Both the position numbers and the translations under genes were made by a program. Below, in pieces: positions 6,834 to 14,970 of a stretch of DNA of 64,000 nucleotides; the stretch's first letter is position 1; each line of letters begins with the position of its first letter. Where the stretch lies: positions 186,001 to 250,000 of the forward strand of contig NZ_JAIUFY010000008.1 of the NCBI RefSeq assembly GCF_020165855.1, read 5' to 3'. Below the pieces are notes generated by a model, which saw only the letters and a program-made list of their open reading frames with translations, did no database searches and was not told the origin of the DNA. The DNA is from Celeribacter litoreus. GTDB lineage: Bacteria > Pseudomonadota > Alphaproteobacteria > Rhodobacterales > Rhodobacteraceae.

Positions 6834-9194
6834 ATGGCATGGAACATCTCCGACAAGGAAATTGATGCGCTGGTCGCAAAATTAACCTTGAGGGAAAAGA
6901 TTGATATGGTCAGCGGGAACGGGCTCTGGCGCACGGCGGCCAATTACACGCACAATATTCCCGAAACCCTTATGACCGACGGCACCTATGGCGTGCGCTA
7001 TTCTGTCGAGCAAATCGATGGCCCGCAGGATCGTAGCGAACAGCTTTCGGCCTTTCTGAGTGTGGTCAACGCCGACCTGTCCCGTGGCGTCGAAGGTGCG
7101 TTCGGCACGTCGCGTCCGGCGACCTGCTTCCCCAACGGCTGCTGTTACGCGTGCTCGTGGGATCCGTCGCTGGCCTATGATCTCGGCGCTGCGCTCGCGG
7201 CGGAGTGTCAGTATTTCGGCGTTAATATCCTGCTCGGGCCGGGCATTAACATTCGCCGTATGCCTCTGGGCGGGCGGAGCTACGAATACTTCTCCGAAGA
7301 CCCGTTCCTGACGGGCGACTTGGCCGCCGAACTGATCCGCGGCATGCAGGACAATGGTGTCGGCGCATCGCTCAAGCACCTCGCCTGCAACAACTCCGAA
7401 GTCCACCGCACCACAATGAGTTCCGAGGTCGAGGAGCGTGCGCTGCGCGAGATCTACCTCGCTGGTTTTGAGCGCGCGATCCGTAAGGTCGAGCCGTGGA
7501 CGGTCATGAGTTCCTACAACCTTATCAATGGGGTGCAAGCGGCTGAAAACGAATGGCTTTTGAACGACGTCTTGCGCGGCGAATGGGGCTATGACGGGCT
7601 TGTGGTTTCCGACTGGCACGGGATTAAAGACCGTCCCGCGTCGCTCCGCGCGGGCAACGATCTCGACATGCCCGAAAGTGCCGCCCGAAAAGAAGACCTG
7701 CGCCTCGCCGTCGAGGCGGGTGACGTTTCGATGGAGACGCTCGACGCCTCCTGTCGCCGCGTTCTCGAACTCGTGCGCAAGGCCCGCGCCGGTATGGTGT
7801 CGAACCCCGAGATCGATTTCGACGCGCATCACGAACTGTCGCGCAAGGTCGCGGCTCAGAGCATCGTTCTGCTCAAGAATGACGGCAACCTGTTGCCTCT
7901 GGATCTGACCGCGCAGACCAAAATCGCGATCGTGGGCGACACAGCCCGCGCCCCCATTTTCCAAGGTTCGGGATGTGCCACGACCTGTCCAACTTTCGAG
8001 GACATCCCGTTCGCCGAAATCCAGCGCATCGCCCCCGAGGCAGAGGTCGCGTTCTACGACATCCCCTCTGTTTTGGGCGACGACGCGGAGCAAGTGCTCG
8101 ATGCTCTGGCTCAGGCGGATGTCGTTCTGTTCTTCGGCAACACAGAAGTCGGTATCGATGGCGAGGGCGCCGACCGCGAACACCTCAACCTGCTCGACGG
8201 TCAGGACGAGGCCATCGCCCTCATCGCTGCGCGCAACCCCAAGACCGTCGCCATCATCGCGACCCCCGATGCCGTCGTTATGCCGTGGATTGATAGTGTC
8301 GCCTCCGTGCTGATGCCGTTCTACGGCGGGCAGGGGGTCGGTCACGCGATTGCCGATGTGATCTCCGGTCGTCAGAACCCCTGCGGTAAGCTCACTGTCA
8401 CCTTCCCGCAAAAGCTTGAGGATGTTCCGGGCTATCTCTCTTATCCGGGCGAGAGTAACAAACACATCTACTCCGAAGGTATCCACGTCGGCTATCGCGC
8501 ATACGACAAGCGCAAAATGGAGCCACTGTTCCCCTTCGGGTTCGGGCTCAGCTACACCTCTTTCGCGTATGACAACCTGTCCTGCGACACCGACAGGATT
8601 GATGCAGGAACGACCTTTACAGTCAGCCTTGATGTCACAAACACCGGCGCGCTTGCGGGCAAAGAGATCGTTCAGCTTTACGCCCGCCCTCACGCGCCGC
8701 GTCTCATCCGGCCTCTGCGCGAACTCAAGGGCTTTACAAAAGTGGCGCTCGAACCGGGAGAGACCAAACGCGTTTCGATCACCGTCGAGGCCCGCGACCT
8801 GCGCTATTTCGATCCTGACTACAAACTCTGGCTGCTTGATGCAGGGACGCTCTCGATTGATATCGGTGCCTCCTCCCGCGACATCCGCCTGACGACAGAC
8901 CTGACAGTCGATGCGCCGTCGCTGCCGACGAGCCGCCTGCACATCGACAATGAAGCCTCGCAAATCGCTGAAAACGAATCCGTTCGAGCAGCCTTTGGCG
9001 AATTCCTCCAGACGCGTCTGGAACTCAATGACGACGAAACCGAACGCATGCTCGACTATTGCGGCGGCTCTTTCCTCAACCTCTACGACACCGTGTCGTG
9101 GGTGGCTGGCGAAAAAATCACGAAGGCCGAAATGGCCGACTTCCTCGAGACCATGAACAACGAGTTCGGGACAGCAGCGGTCTCCGCAGGCTGA
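6834..9194 (+). CDS. GH3 family beta-glycosidase (beta-glucosidase-like), cytoplasmic
   Basis: 786 aa, no signal peptide. Domain order is GH3 N-terminal barrel (about 1-310), GH3 C-terminal domain (about 350-560), fibronectin type III-like domain (about 590-670), then about 110 extra residues. Substrate-site blocks are visible: KHLACNNSE and GYDGLVVSDWHG with the predicted nucleophile Asp260. Start chosen at ATG 6834 (MAWNISDKEI); an upstream ATG at 6771 would overlap the operator region. It is first in an operon with a complete ABC sugar importer, so oligosaccharides are probably imported intact and cleaved inside the cell. GH3 also contains xylosidases and N-acetylglucosaminidases; the context does not settle the sugar. 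Confidence 0.93.
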   Translation: MAWNISDKEIDALVAKLTLREKIDMVSGNGLWRTAANYTHNIPETLMTDGTYGVRYSVEQIDGPQDRSEQLSAFLSVVNADLSRGVEGAFGTSRPATCFPNGCCYACSWDPSLAYDLGAALAAECQYFGVNILLGPGINIRRMPLGGRSYEYFSEDPFLTGDLAAELIRGMQDNGVGASLKHLACNNSEVHRTTMSSEVEERALREIYLAGFERAIRKVEPWTVMSSYNLINGVQAAENEWLLNDVLRGEWGYDGLVVSDWHGIKDRPASLRAGNDLDMPESAARKEDLRLAVEAGDVSMETLDASCRRVLELVRKARAGMVSNPEIDFDAHHELSRKVAAQSIVLLKNDGNLLPLDLTAQTKIAIVGDTARAPIFQGSGCATTCPTFEDIPFAEIQRIAPEAEVAFYDIPSVLGDDAEQVLDALAQADVVLFFGNTEVGIDGEGADREHLNLLDGQDEAIALIAARNPKTVAIIATPDAVVMPWIDSVASVLMPFYGGQGVGHAIADVISGRQNPCGKLTVTFPQKLEDVPGYLSYPGESNKHIYSEGIHVGYRAYDKRKMEPLFPFGFGLSYTSFAYDNLSCDTDRIDAGTTFTVSLDVTNTGALAGKEIVQLYARPHAPRLIRPLRELKGFTKVALEPGETKRVSITVEARDLRYFDPDYKLWLLDAGTLSIDIGASSRDIRLTTDLTVDAPSLPTSRLHIDNEASQIAENESVRAAFGEFLQTRLELNDDETERMLDYCGGSFLNLYDTVSWVAGEKITKAEMADFLETMNNEFGTAAVSAG

Positions 9195-9235
9195 ATCCGA
9201 TCCGACATAATCCCCAACACACAAGGGAGACTCCC

Positions 9236-10459
9236 ATGAATACGTGCAAACTTCTACTGACCTCCGCGATGGCTCTGATCGCCACGCAAGCCTCGGCCCA
9301 GACCGTTGATGTTCAACAATACTGGACGAGCGCCAGTGAATCCAAAGCGATGAACGTGATCGCCGACGCCTATAAGGCCCAAGGCGGCACCTGGATCGAC
9401 AGCCCCTCCGCCGATTACGACAGCACGATTGCGGCCGCCACGAGCCGGATCGTCGGCGGTGAAGCACCGTCCGCAGTGCTCATGACGCCGAATGGCGCGA
9501 TGCTTGATCTGGCAGACGCGGGTCTTCTGCGGTCTCTCAACGAACTGCGTGATGCCGAAGGCTGGACCGAAACGCTCGCACCGCTGATCCTTGATCGCGT
9601 GACGGTTGATGGTGACATGGTTGCTCTTCCCCTCGGTGTTCATGCGGACAACTGGATCTGGTACAACACCGCGATCTTCGAAGAAGTTGGCATTGAGGAA
9701 CCGACCTCCATCGACGAACTGTTCGCAGCCGCCGATGCGATCAAAGCCGCCGGTTACACCGCCTTCGCCGTTGGCGGCGAACCGTGGCAGGAAGTCTACA
9801 TTCTCACCGACATGATTCTGTCTCTGGGTGGCCCCGACTACTGGAACAAAATCATGGTTGAGCGGAGCGACGAAGCGCTCCAAGATCCGCTGCTGGTCGA
9901 AGCTTTCGAATTGTTCCGCAAGGTAGCTGACTACACCGATGCGGGGAGCCCCGGCCGCTCCTGGAACGCGACGACCAACATGGTCATCACTGGCGAAGCC
10001 GGCATGCAGTTCATGGGTGACTGGGCGAAAGGGGAATTCCTCGCCGCGGGTCAAACCCCGGGCGAAGAGTTCGGCTGCTTCATCATGCCGTCCGAGACAC
10101 CGGCCTACGCCGCAGTGACTGATGTCTTTGTCTTCCCGGAAACGGGTGAGGACGAACAGGTGGCGGGTCAGGATCTCCTTGCCCTCACCGTGATGGACCC
10201 GGAGATCGAGGTGAAAGTCGCCGCTGTCAAAGGTTCCGTACCTGCACGGACCGACGTTGATCTCTCCGGTCTGGATATGTGTGCCGCCAAGGGCGCACAA
10301 GCTCTGGGCACTCCGGGTGTTGCAGTCGCGTCGACCTATGACGCGCTGCCGGGCGACCTGAACGGCCAGCTGATCGACATGGCGACCCAGTTCTGGACCG
10401 ATCCGGACATGACCGCCGAAGAAGGTGCAGCCGCGCTCCGCGACGTGCTCGCCGACTAA
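9236..10459 (+). CDS. CUT1-type sugar ABC transporter, periplasmic substrate-binding protein
   Basis: 407 aa with a clear Sec signal peptide (MNTCKLLLTSAMALIATQASA, cleavage probably before QTVD). The rest is a type 1 extracellular solute-binding fold (WTSASESKAMNVIADAYKAQGGTW..., GDMVALPLGVHADNWIWYNTAIFEEVG, GEAGMQFMGDWAKGEF). It delivers the sugar to the two permeases encoded downstream. The gap to GH3 is 41 bp with a GGGAGA ribosome site. A strong hairpin with a T-run follows it, which should raise its transcript over the permease mRNAs. Confidence 0.95.
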   Translation: MNTCKLLLTSAMALIATQASAQTVDVQQYWTSASESKAMNVIADAYKAQGGTWIDSPSADYDSTIAAATSRIVGGEAPSAVLMTPNGAMLDLADAGLLRSLNELRDAEGWTETLAPLILDRVTVDGDMVALPLGVHADNWIWYNTAIFEEVGIEEPTSIDELFAAADAIKAAGYTAFAVGGEPWQEVYILTDMILSLGGPDYWNKIMVERSDEALQDPLLVEAFELFRKVADYTDAGSPGRSWNATTNMVITGEAGMQFMGDWAKGEFLAAGQTPGEEFGCFIMPSETPAYAAVTDVFVFPETGEDEQVAGQDLLALTVMDPEIEVKVAAVKGSVPARTDVDLSGLDMCAAKGAQALGTPGVAVASTYDALPGDLNGQLIDMATQFWTDPDMTAEEGAAALRDVLAD

Positions 10460-10471
10460 ACAAACTGATCT

Positions 10472-10508
10472 GCGGGCGGCGCAGAGCGCGCCGTCCGCTC
10501 CGTTTTTT
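10472..10508 (+). terminator. intra-operon terminator-like hairpin between binding protein and permease genes
   Basis: Left arm GCGGGCGGCGC (10472-10482), loop AGAGC, right arm GCGCCGTCCGC (10488-10498; one G-T pair), then TCCG and six T. It sits inside an evident operon, so it probably terminates only part of the transcripts and stabilises the upstream mRNA 3' end. Confidence 0.8.
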
Positions 10509-10531
10509 GTCATGCCGCCTCAGGAGGAGCT

Positions 10532-11407
10532 ATGACACACTGGTTCAAAAGGCAGATGTTCCGGCCGGTCTTCACGGTCGTCGCGTTCTTTGCCGTCATC
10601 GCGATCTTTTTCTACGGATCGATCGGCTGGACGTTCATCATGTCGCTGACAAAGTCCACCCTGATCCCGCGCTACGATTTCGTCGGGTTCGACCAGTATG
10701 TCGAACTGATGGACAACAAACGCTGGATCGTGTCCTGCATCAACATGGTTGTCTTCGGGCTGCTCTTCATCATCGGCTCGCTGATCCTCGGTTCGATCCT
10801 CGCGATCCTGCTTGATCGCGGCATTGCCGGCGAAGGCGCGTTCCGGACGATCTTTCTCTACCCGCTCGCGATTTCCCTCATTGTCACCGGCCTCGGGTGG
10901 CGGTGGCTGCTCGACCCGAGTATCGGCATCCAAGCGATGGTCCGCGATATGGGCTGGGATAACTTTGTGTTCGACTGGCTCACACAGCCCGACAGGGCGA
11001 TCTACACGCTCGTCATCGCGAGCATCTGGCGCTCCGCGGGCCTTGTGATGATCATCGTTCTGGCCGGTCTGCGCAGTGTCGATGGCGATTTGTGGAAAGC
11101 GATCCGGATGGAAAATGTCCCCGTCTGGCGTGCCTATGTTCAGGTCATCTTCCCCGGCATGCGTCCGGTTTTTGCCTCCTGCATCGTGCTTTTAATGTCA
11201 GAAGTGATCCGTGGCTATGATCTCATCGTCGCAATGACCAACGGCGGTCCTGGTATTTCGACCGAAATGCCCGCCAAGTTCGCCGTCGACTTTTTCTTCG
11301 CCCGCATGAACCTGTCTCTCGCATCGGCGGCCTCGATCCTGATGTTGCTGCTCTCTCTCCTGATGCTTGCGCCGTATCTCTATAGTGAATTCCGGAGGCG
11401 CGACTGA
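10532..11407 (+). CDS. sugar ABC transporter permease, first subunit (MalF-like)
   Basis: 291 aa with about six membrane segments. The coupling loop near residues 190-215 (DGDLWKAIRMENVPVWRAYVQVIFPGMRPV) is a variant EAA motif that contacts the ATPase. Good ribosome site (AGGAGGAGC) before the ATG. Its TGA overlaps the ATG of the next permease by one base (TGATG). Forms the inner-membrane channel of the importer with the following gene. Confidence 0.94.
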   Translation: MTHWFKRQMFRPVFTVVAFFAVIAIFFYGSIGWTFIMSLTKSTLIPRYDFVGFDQYVELMDNKRWIVSCINMVVFGLLFIIGSLILGSILAILLDRGIAGEGAFRTIFLYPLAISLIVTGLGWRWLLDPSIGIQAMVRDMGWDNFVFDWLTQPDRAIYTLVIASIWRSAGLVMIIVLAGLRSVDGDLWKAIRMENVPVWRAYVQVIFPGMRPVFASCIVLLMSEVIRGYDLIVAMTNGGPGISTEMPAKFAVDFFFARMNLSLASAASILMLLLSLLMLAPYLYSEFRRRD

Positions 11408-12282
11408 TGTCTTCCCCCTCGAATACCACCACAATGCCGCTTGCGGCCAAGATCGGGCTCTACGCGTTCCTAATTGCGTCCGCCCTGTTCTTCCTCGCGC
11501 CGCTTATCGTCATCGTCATCAACTCCGTCAAACCGATGGCCGATATCCGGAGCGGAAGCCTCCTGTCGCTGCCGAGCGAAATCACCTTCGAACCATGGCG
11601 CATCGCGTGGAGCAGCGCCTGCACGGGTCTCGACTGTTCGGGCATCCGTCCGGGTCTGATGAACTCCATCCTCATCACAGTGCCCTCCGTCATCATCTCG
11701 GTGCTCGCAGGCGCGCTCAATGGCTACGCTCTGGCTCAATGGCGCGCGCGTTTCGCTGACTGGCTGATGCTCCTCATCCTGATCGGTCTCTTCGTGCCCT
11801 ATCAGGCGATGCTCTATCCGACGGTGAAAATGCTCTCGGGCATGGGCATTTTCCGGAGCTATTGGGGCATCATCTTCGTTCACGTGGTCTACGGGCTTCC
11901 GTACACGACGCTCCTGTTCCGCAACTTCTATGTGGGTGTGCCTGACGAGATCAGCCGCGCCGCACGGATGGAGGGCGCGACGTTCCTCCGGACCTTCTGG
12001 TCGGTGATCCTGCCCATCTCGACAAACATCATCGTTGTGGTCGCCATTCTCCAGTTTACGGGGATCTGGAACGACTACCTGCTCGGGCTGATCTTTGCGG
12101 GCAACGACAACATGCCGATGACGGTGCAGCTCACCAATATCGTTAACAACTCCCGAGGCGCTGCCGAGCCCAACGTCAACATGGCGGCTGCACTGCTCGC
12201 CGCAATCCCGACGCTCGTCGTCTACTTCATATCAGGTCGCTACTTCGTCAGAGGTATCGCAACCGGTGCCGTCAAAGGATGA
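11407..12282 (+). CDS. sugar ABC transporter permease, second subunit (MalG-like)
   Basis: 291 aa with six predicted membrane segments. The EAA loop EISRAARMEGATFLRTFWSVILPIS (about residues 180-204) is canonical for CUT1 MalG-type permeases. The periplasmic segment after the first helix is long and contains two Cys (CTGLDC, about residues 69-74) that might pair. Start overlaps the stop of the previous permease (TGATG). Followed after 4 bp by the ATPase gene. Confidence 0.94.
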   Translation: MSSPSNTTTMPLAAKIGLYAFLIASALFFLAPLIVIVINSVKPMADIRSGSLLSLPSEITFEPWRIAWSSACTGLDCSGIRPGLMNSILITVPSVIISVLAGALNGYALAQWRARFADWLMLLILIGLFVPYQAMLYPTVKMLSGMGIFRSYWGIIFVHVVYGLPYTTLLFRNFYVGVPDEISRAARMEGATFLRTFWSVILPISTNIIVVVAILQFTGIWNDYLLGLIFAGNDNMPMTVQLTNIVNNSRGAAEPNVNMAAALLAAIPTLVVYFISGRYFVRGIATGAVKG

Positions 12283-12286
12283 AGAC

Positions 12287-13357
12287 ATGTACAATATCTC
12301 TCTAAGCAAAATCAAAAAGTCCTACGGCGATCTGACCATTCTGCACTCTGTGGATATGGAAATCGAAGAGGGCGAATTTATCGTCATCCTCGGCTCCTCC
12401 GGATGCGGCAAGTCTACGCTTCTGAACATCGTTGCAGGCCTCGATACCTGCGACACGGGCCGCATCATGATCGGGGAAAAGGACGTCACAGACCTCGAAC
12501 CCAGTGATCGGGATTTGTCGATGGTGTTTCAGAGCTACGCGCTTTTCCCGTCGATGACCGTCAAACGCAACCTGTCCTTCGGCATGGAAATCGCGCGGGT
12601 CCCCAAGGCAGAGCGCGAGGCCAAAGTCGCGCACGTGGCCAAGCTTCTTCAGATCGACAACCTGCTTGACCGCAAACCGTCGCAACTGTCGGGCGGACAA
12701 CGCCAGCGTGTCGCGATCGGACGGGCTCTGGTGCGATCGACGGGCGTCTGCCTTTTCGACGAACCGCTCTCCAACCTCGACGCCAAGCTCCGCACAGAGA
12801 CGCGGGTCGAGCTCAAAAAGCTCCACAGCGATCTGGGCTTCACCATGCTCTACGTGACCCACGATCAGGTCGAAGCCATGACCATGGCAGACCGTGTGGC
12901 GGTGATGAACAAGGGACGTGTCGAACAGTTCGCTCCGCCGCAGGACATCTACGAGAAACCCGCCAACCTATTTGTCGCGAGCTTCGTCGGTTCTCCGGTC
13001 ATCAACCAGATCGAAGGCACGCTCGGTGCGGACGGTGTGTTCGACACCGGTGAGACCCGCATTGACCTCGGCGGCTATGACTTCGACCACGGAAAGCCGG
13101 AAGCCCAGGACGCGGTGCTCGCGGTTCGTTGCGAGGACATCGACATCGTTTCACCAGAAGAGGGGCACATCACTGCCGACCTCGACTTCGTGGAGTTGTT
13201 GGGCGCGGATGCGCTTGCCTGGGTCGTCTATCATGGCAAGCGCCTGAGCGTGCGCATGTCGGTCGACGCCGCGCGCGCGCTGCCGAAGCACGTCGGCCTG
13301 CGCTTCGTCCTTCCGAAGGCGTCGGTGTTCTCGGCCAAAACCGAACAGCGCCTCTGA
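12287..13357 (+). CDS. sugar ABC transporter ATP-binding protein (MalK/UgpC type)
   Basis: 356 aa. Walker A is GSSGCGKST at residues 36-44, the signature LSGGQRQRVAIGRAL, Walker B CLFDEPLSNLD, and the switch His lies in YVTHDQ. The C-terminal third is the OB-like regulatory domain found in MalK-type ATPases (PSLFVASFVGSPVINQIEG-type region). It energises the importer. I chose ATG 12287, which gives the normal MYNISLSKIKKSYG start; an ATG 7 codons upstream lies in the permease gene. No terminator directly follows. Confidence 0.94.
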   Translation: MYNISLSKIKKSYGDLTILHSVDMEIEEGEFIVILGSSGCGKSTLLNIVAGLDTCDTGRIMIGEKDVTDLEPSDRDLSMVFQSYALFPSMTVKRNLSFGMEIARVPKAEREAKVAHVAKLLQIDNLLDRKPSQLSGGQRQRVAIGRALVRSTGVCLFDEPLSNLDAKLRTETRVELKKLHSDLGFTMLYVTHDQVEAMTMADRVAVMNKGRVEQFAPPQDIYEKPANLFVASFVGSPVINQIEGTLGADGVFDTGETRIDLGGYDFDHGKPEAQDAVLAVRCEDIDIVSPEEGHITADLDFVELLGADALAWVVYHGKRLSVRMSVDAARALPKHVGLRFVLPKASVFSAKTEQRL

Positions 13358-13387
13358 CCGCAAAAGTGCCACTGCCGTATGTGGTCG

Positions 13388-13483
13388 TCATGCGCATCTG
13401 CGCGCCGGTCGAAGCGTGGCCGCGCGCGGCAGTGGTAGGTCATTCACCAGCGAGTGGGTGATGCGCGCGGCCGTGTCCGTCAT
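13388..13483 (-). CDS. possible 31-codon micro-ORF (leader-peptide-like), unproven
   Basis: ATG to TGA on the minus strand, 31 codons, ending in an Arg-rich tail (PARRCA). It lies within an inverted repeat (arms 13369-13377 and 13427-13435) that would close after its stop, an arrangement that recalls attenuator leaders. However, there is no strong Shine-Dalgarno sequence, and no minus-strand gene lies downstream to be controlled, only the convergent end of the ABC ATPase gene. I list it as a candidate, not a gene. Confidence 0.25.
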   Translation of the reverse strand: MTDTAARITHSLVNDLPLPRAATLRPARRCA

Positions 13484-13814
13484 TGCGAATGCGCTGCGCC
13501 TGAGAGGGATCAAACTCTAACACTGTCTTGGTCGGCGCTCTCGTTTAGATAAGGGCGCCGGCTGAAACAGGATCCTCGTAGAAGCCGTCAGAAATTCTGC
13601 ACCTCGTCTGTGTGAGGGCGCTGATCCTGAATGGACAAGACAGAAATCAAATGTTTCGGAAAACGTCTGCGCCAGACATATCCTTGGGAGCGCAGTGCGA
13701 GATACAGGATGGGTAAAAGGTCTTATCCAGATTTGGACGCCGGCTCTGACGTCTTTGGCGCTCTGCCGTGAGCGGAAAGTGTAAGACGGTGTGTCGACAG
13801 GACCCAAAAACGCG

Positions 13815-13842
13815 AAAAGCGCCCCGCGAGGGAGCGCTTTTT
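13815..13842 (-). terminator. terminator of tRNA-Asn (works in either direction)
   Basis: Imperfect hairpin AAAAGCGC-CCC (13815-13825) / GGGAGCGCTTTT (13830-13841) with one bulged base and a 4-nt loop, flanked by A/T runs on both sides. It lies 30 bp beyond the tRNA 3' end. Confidence 0.75.
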
Positions 13843-13871
13843 CGTTTAAATCCAAACCCTTGTGGGGGATT

Positions 13872-13946
13872 TGGCTCCGGCGGTAGGGATCGAACCTACG
13901 ACCAATTGATTAACAGTCAACTGCTCTACCGCTGAGCTACGCCGGA
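13872..13946 (-). tRNA. tRNA-Asn (anticodon GTT)
   Basis: 75 nt including an encoded CCA. Acceptor stem TCCGGCG / CGCCGGA, D-arm with GCTCAGCGGTAGAGC, anticodon loop CTGTTAA (GTT), and T-arm GTAGGTTCGATCCCTAC. Confidence 0.98.
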
Positions 13947-13957
13947 ACATGTGGGGG

Positions 13958-13986
13958 TGTATAGCTATGTGATTTGGGGTCTGCAA
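13958..13986 (-). promoter_or_regulatory. sigma-70 type promoter of tRNA-Asn
   Basis: On the minus strand: -35 TTGCAG (13981-13986), 17-bp spacer, -10 TATACA (13958-13963), 11 bp before the mature tRNA 5' end. Confidence 0.75.
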
Positions 13987-14028
13987 TAGGGTTTTGTCGC
14001 AAAAAATAAAAAATTGGGAAAAAACATT

Positions 14029-14925
14029 TTAAGGTATTGAGAAATATGCGGAATCCGAAATCTCGGGGGTGGCATTTACCTCGTTTCGGGTCACGAGATC
14101 GATCAAATGGGCCAATGTATTTCGGGCCGCAGCGGGCAGGTGACTCTCGGGGAGGTCGTGATAGACGCGGCGTGTGAGGGCTTCGAGCGTTTGCGGCGTT
14201 TGGGAGAGGGCCGCGAGGATTTGGGCTTCGCGATTTGCACGGTGGGTGAGGAGGAAGCGGATGCGCTCTTCCGGTGTGTCGATGGCGTCGCCATGGGCAG
14301 GCAGGAGGCGGGCGGGGGCGCGGGCGATCAGTTTCTCACAGCTCTCACGGAAGGCGGCGGCATCTCCGTCCGGCGGGGAGATGAGCGAAGAGGACCATGC
14401 CATCACGAGGTCTCCAACAAAGATCGTATCGCCCCACTGGAAGCTCAGGTGATTGCCCATGTGTCCGGGCGTGTGGAGCGCGGTGATGGGGCCTGCGGGC
14501 GTCTCCAAGGTCTCCATGTCGGCGAGCAGAATGTCCGGCGCGAAGGACGGATCGACGCCTTCGCCGCCGCCGAGTGTGCCGCTCTCATGGAGGGTCTGCA
14601 TGATGGCACTGCGGCCGGCGTGGGCGTCGCCGAAGGCGTAAACCTCGGCGCCCGTTCGGGACTTGAGGGCGTCGGTTCCGGCGGTGTGGTCCAGATGTGC
14701 GTGGGTGACGAGGATATGGGAAATGCGCGTGCCGGAGTGCAGGGCCGCCATGATCGCGTCGAGATGGGACGGAAGGTCGGGGCCGGGATCGATCAGAACA
14801 CGCTCCGACCCATCGCCCAGCAGAAAGGTGTTCGTCCCCCAATAGGTCATGGGGGAAGGGTTCTGCGCGAGAATCCTGTGCAGATCGGGAGCGAGTGTCG
14901 TGAGAGTGTCCGGACGGTCTTGCAC
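14029..14925 (-). CDS. MBL-fold metallo-hydrolase (LACTB2-like)
   Basis: 298 aa starting at a GTG (14923-14925) with AAGAAAGGAAAA upstream; no ATG fits without running into the divergent kinase gene. The zinc-binding motif THAHLDHTAG (HxHxDH), GDLVMAW and LLPAHGD are present, and a C-terminal helical domain (about 220-290) resembles that of LACTB2-type beta-lactamase-like hydrolases. The substrate is unknown; relatives act as ribonucleases or thioesterases. Divergent from the histidine kinase gene with 45 bp between starts. Confidence 0.88.
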   Translation of the reverse strand: MQDRPDTLTTLAPDLHRILAQNPSPMTYWGTNTFLLGDGSERVLIDPGPDLPSHLDAIMAALHSGTRISHILVTHAHLDHTAGTDALKSRTGAEVYAFGDAHAGRSAIMQTLHESGTLGGGEGVDPSFAPDILLADMETLETPAGPITALHTPGHMGNHLSFQWGDTIFVGDLVMAWSSSLISPPDGDAAAFRESCEKLIARAPARLLPAHGDAIDTPEERIRFLLTHRANREAQILAALSQTPQTLEALTRRVYHDLPESHLPAAARNTLAHLIDLVTRNEVNATPEISDSAYFSIP

Positions 14926-14970
14926 GCGATTTTCCTTTCTTAGCCCCAGCAGCACGGCTACCAATAGCGC

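Larger units (their letters stand above)
13358..13871. other. 514-bp non-coding region with several nested inverted repeats
   Basis: No convincing protein gene. Dyads seen: CCACTGCCG (13369-13377) with CGGCAGTGG (13427-13435); CTGTCTTG (13523-13530) with CAAGACAG (13636-13643); and, inside that pair, GGCGC/GCGCC (13534-13559) and CAGGATC/GATCCTG (13568-13629). The second set would fold as a three-way junction of about 121 nt. A 31-codon reading frame is on the minus strand (13388-13483). The region ends at a hairpin terminator for tRNA-Asn. It could hold one or two unknown RNAs. Confidence 0.5.

Noticed and set aside
8869-8880. Second CCTCCTCCC-like motif (GCCTCCTCCCGC)
   Set aside because: It lies inside GH3 coding sequence without a stem or terminator, so it is not another Cuckoo RNA.
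6882-9467. 861-codon open frame on the minus strand opposite the GH3 gene
   Set aside because: It is a shadow of a high-GC coding gene; the peptide is Arg/Gly/Val-rich without motifs, while the plus strand holds clear GH3 blocks.
13507-13518. Minus-strand AGAGTTTGATCC, identical to the 5' start of 16S rRNA
   Set aside because: Similarity ends after 12 bases; the following conserved 16S sequence is missing, so it is chance and not an rRNA fragment.
13517-13855. 112-codon frame on the minus strand in the non-coding region
   Set aside because: It runs through the tRNA-Asn terminator hairpin and the nested dyads, has no ribosome site and no recognisable domain.
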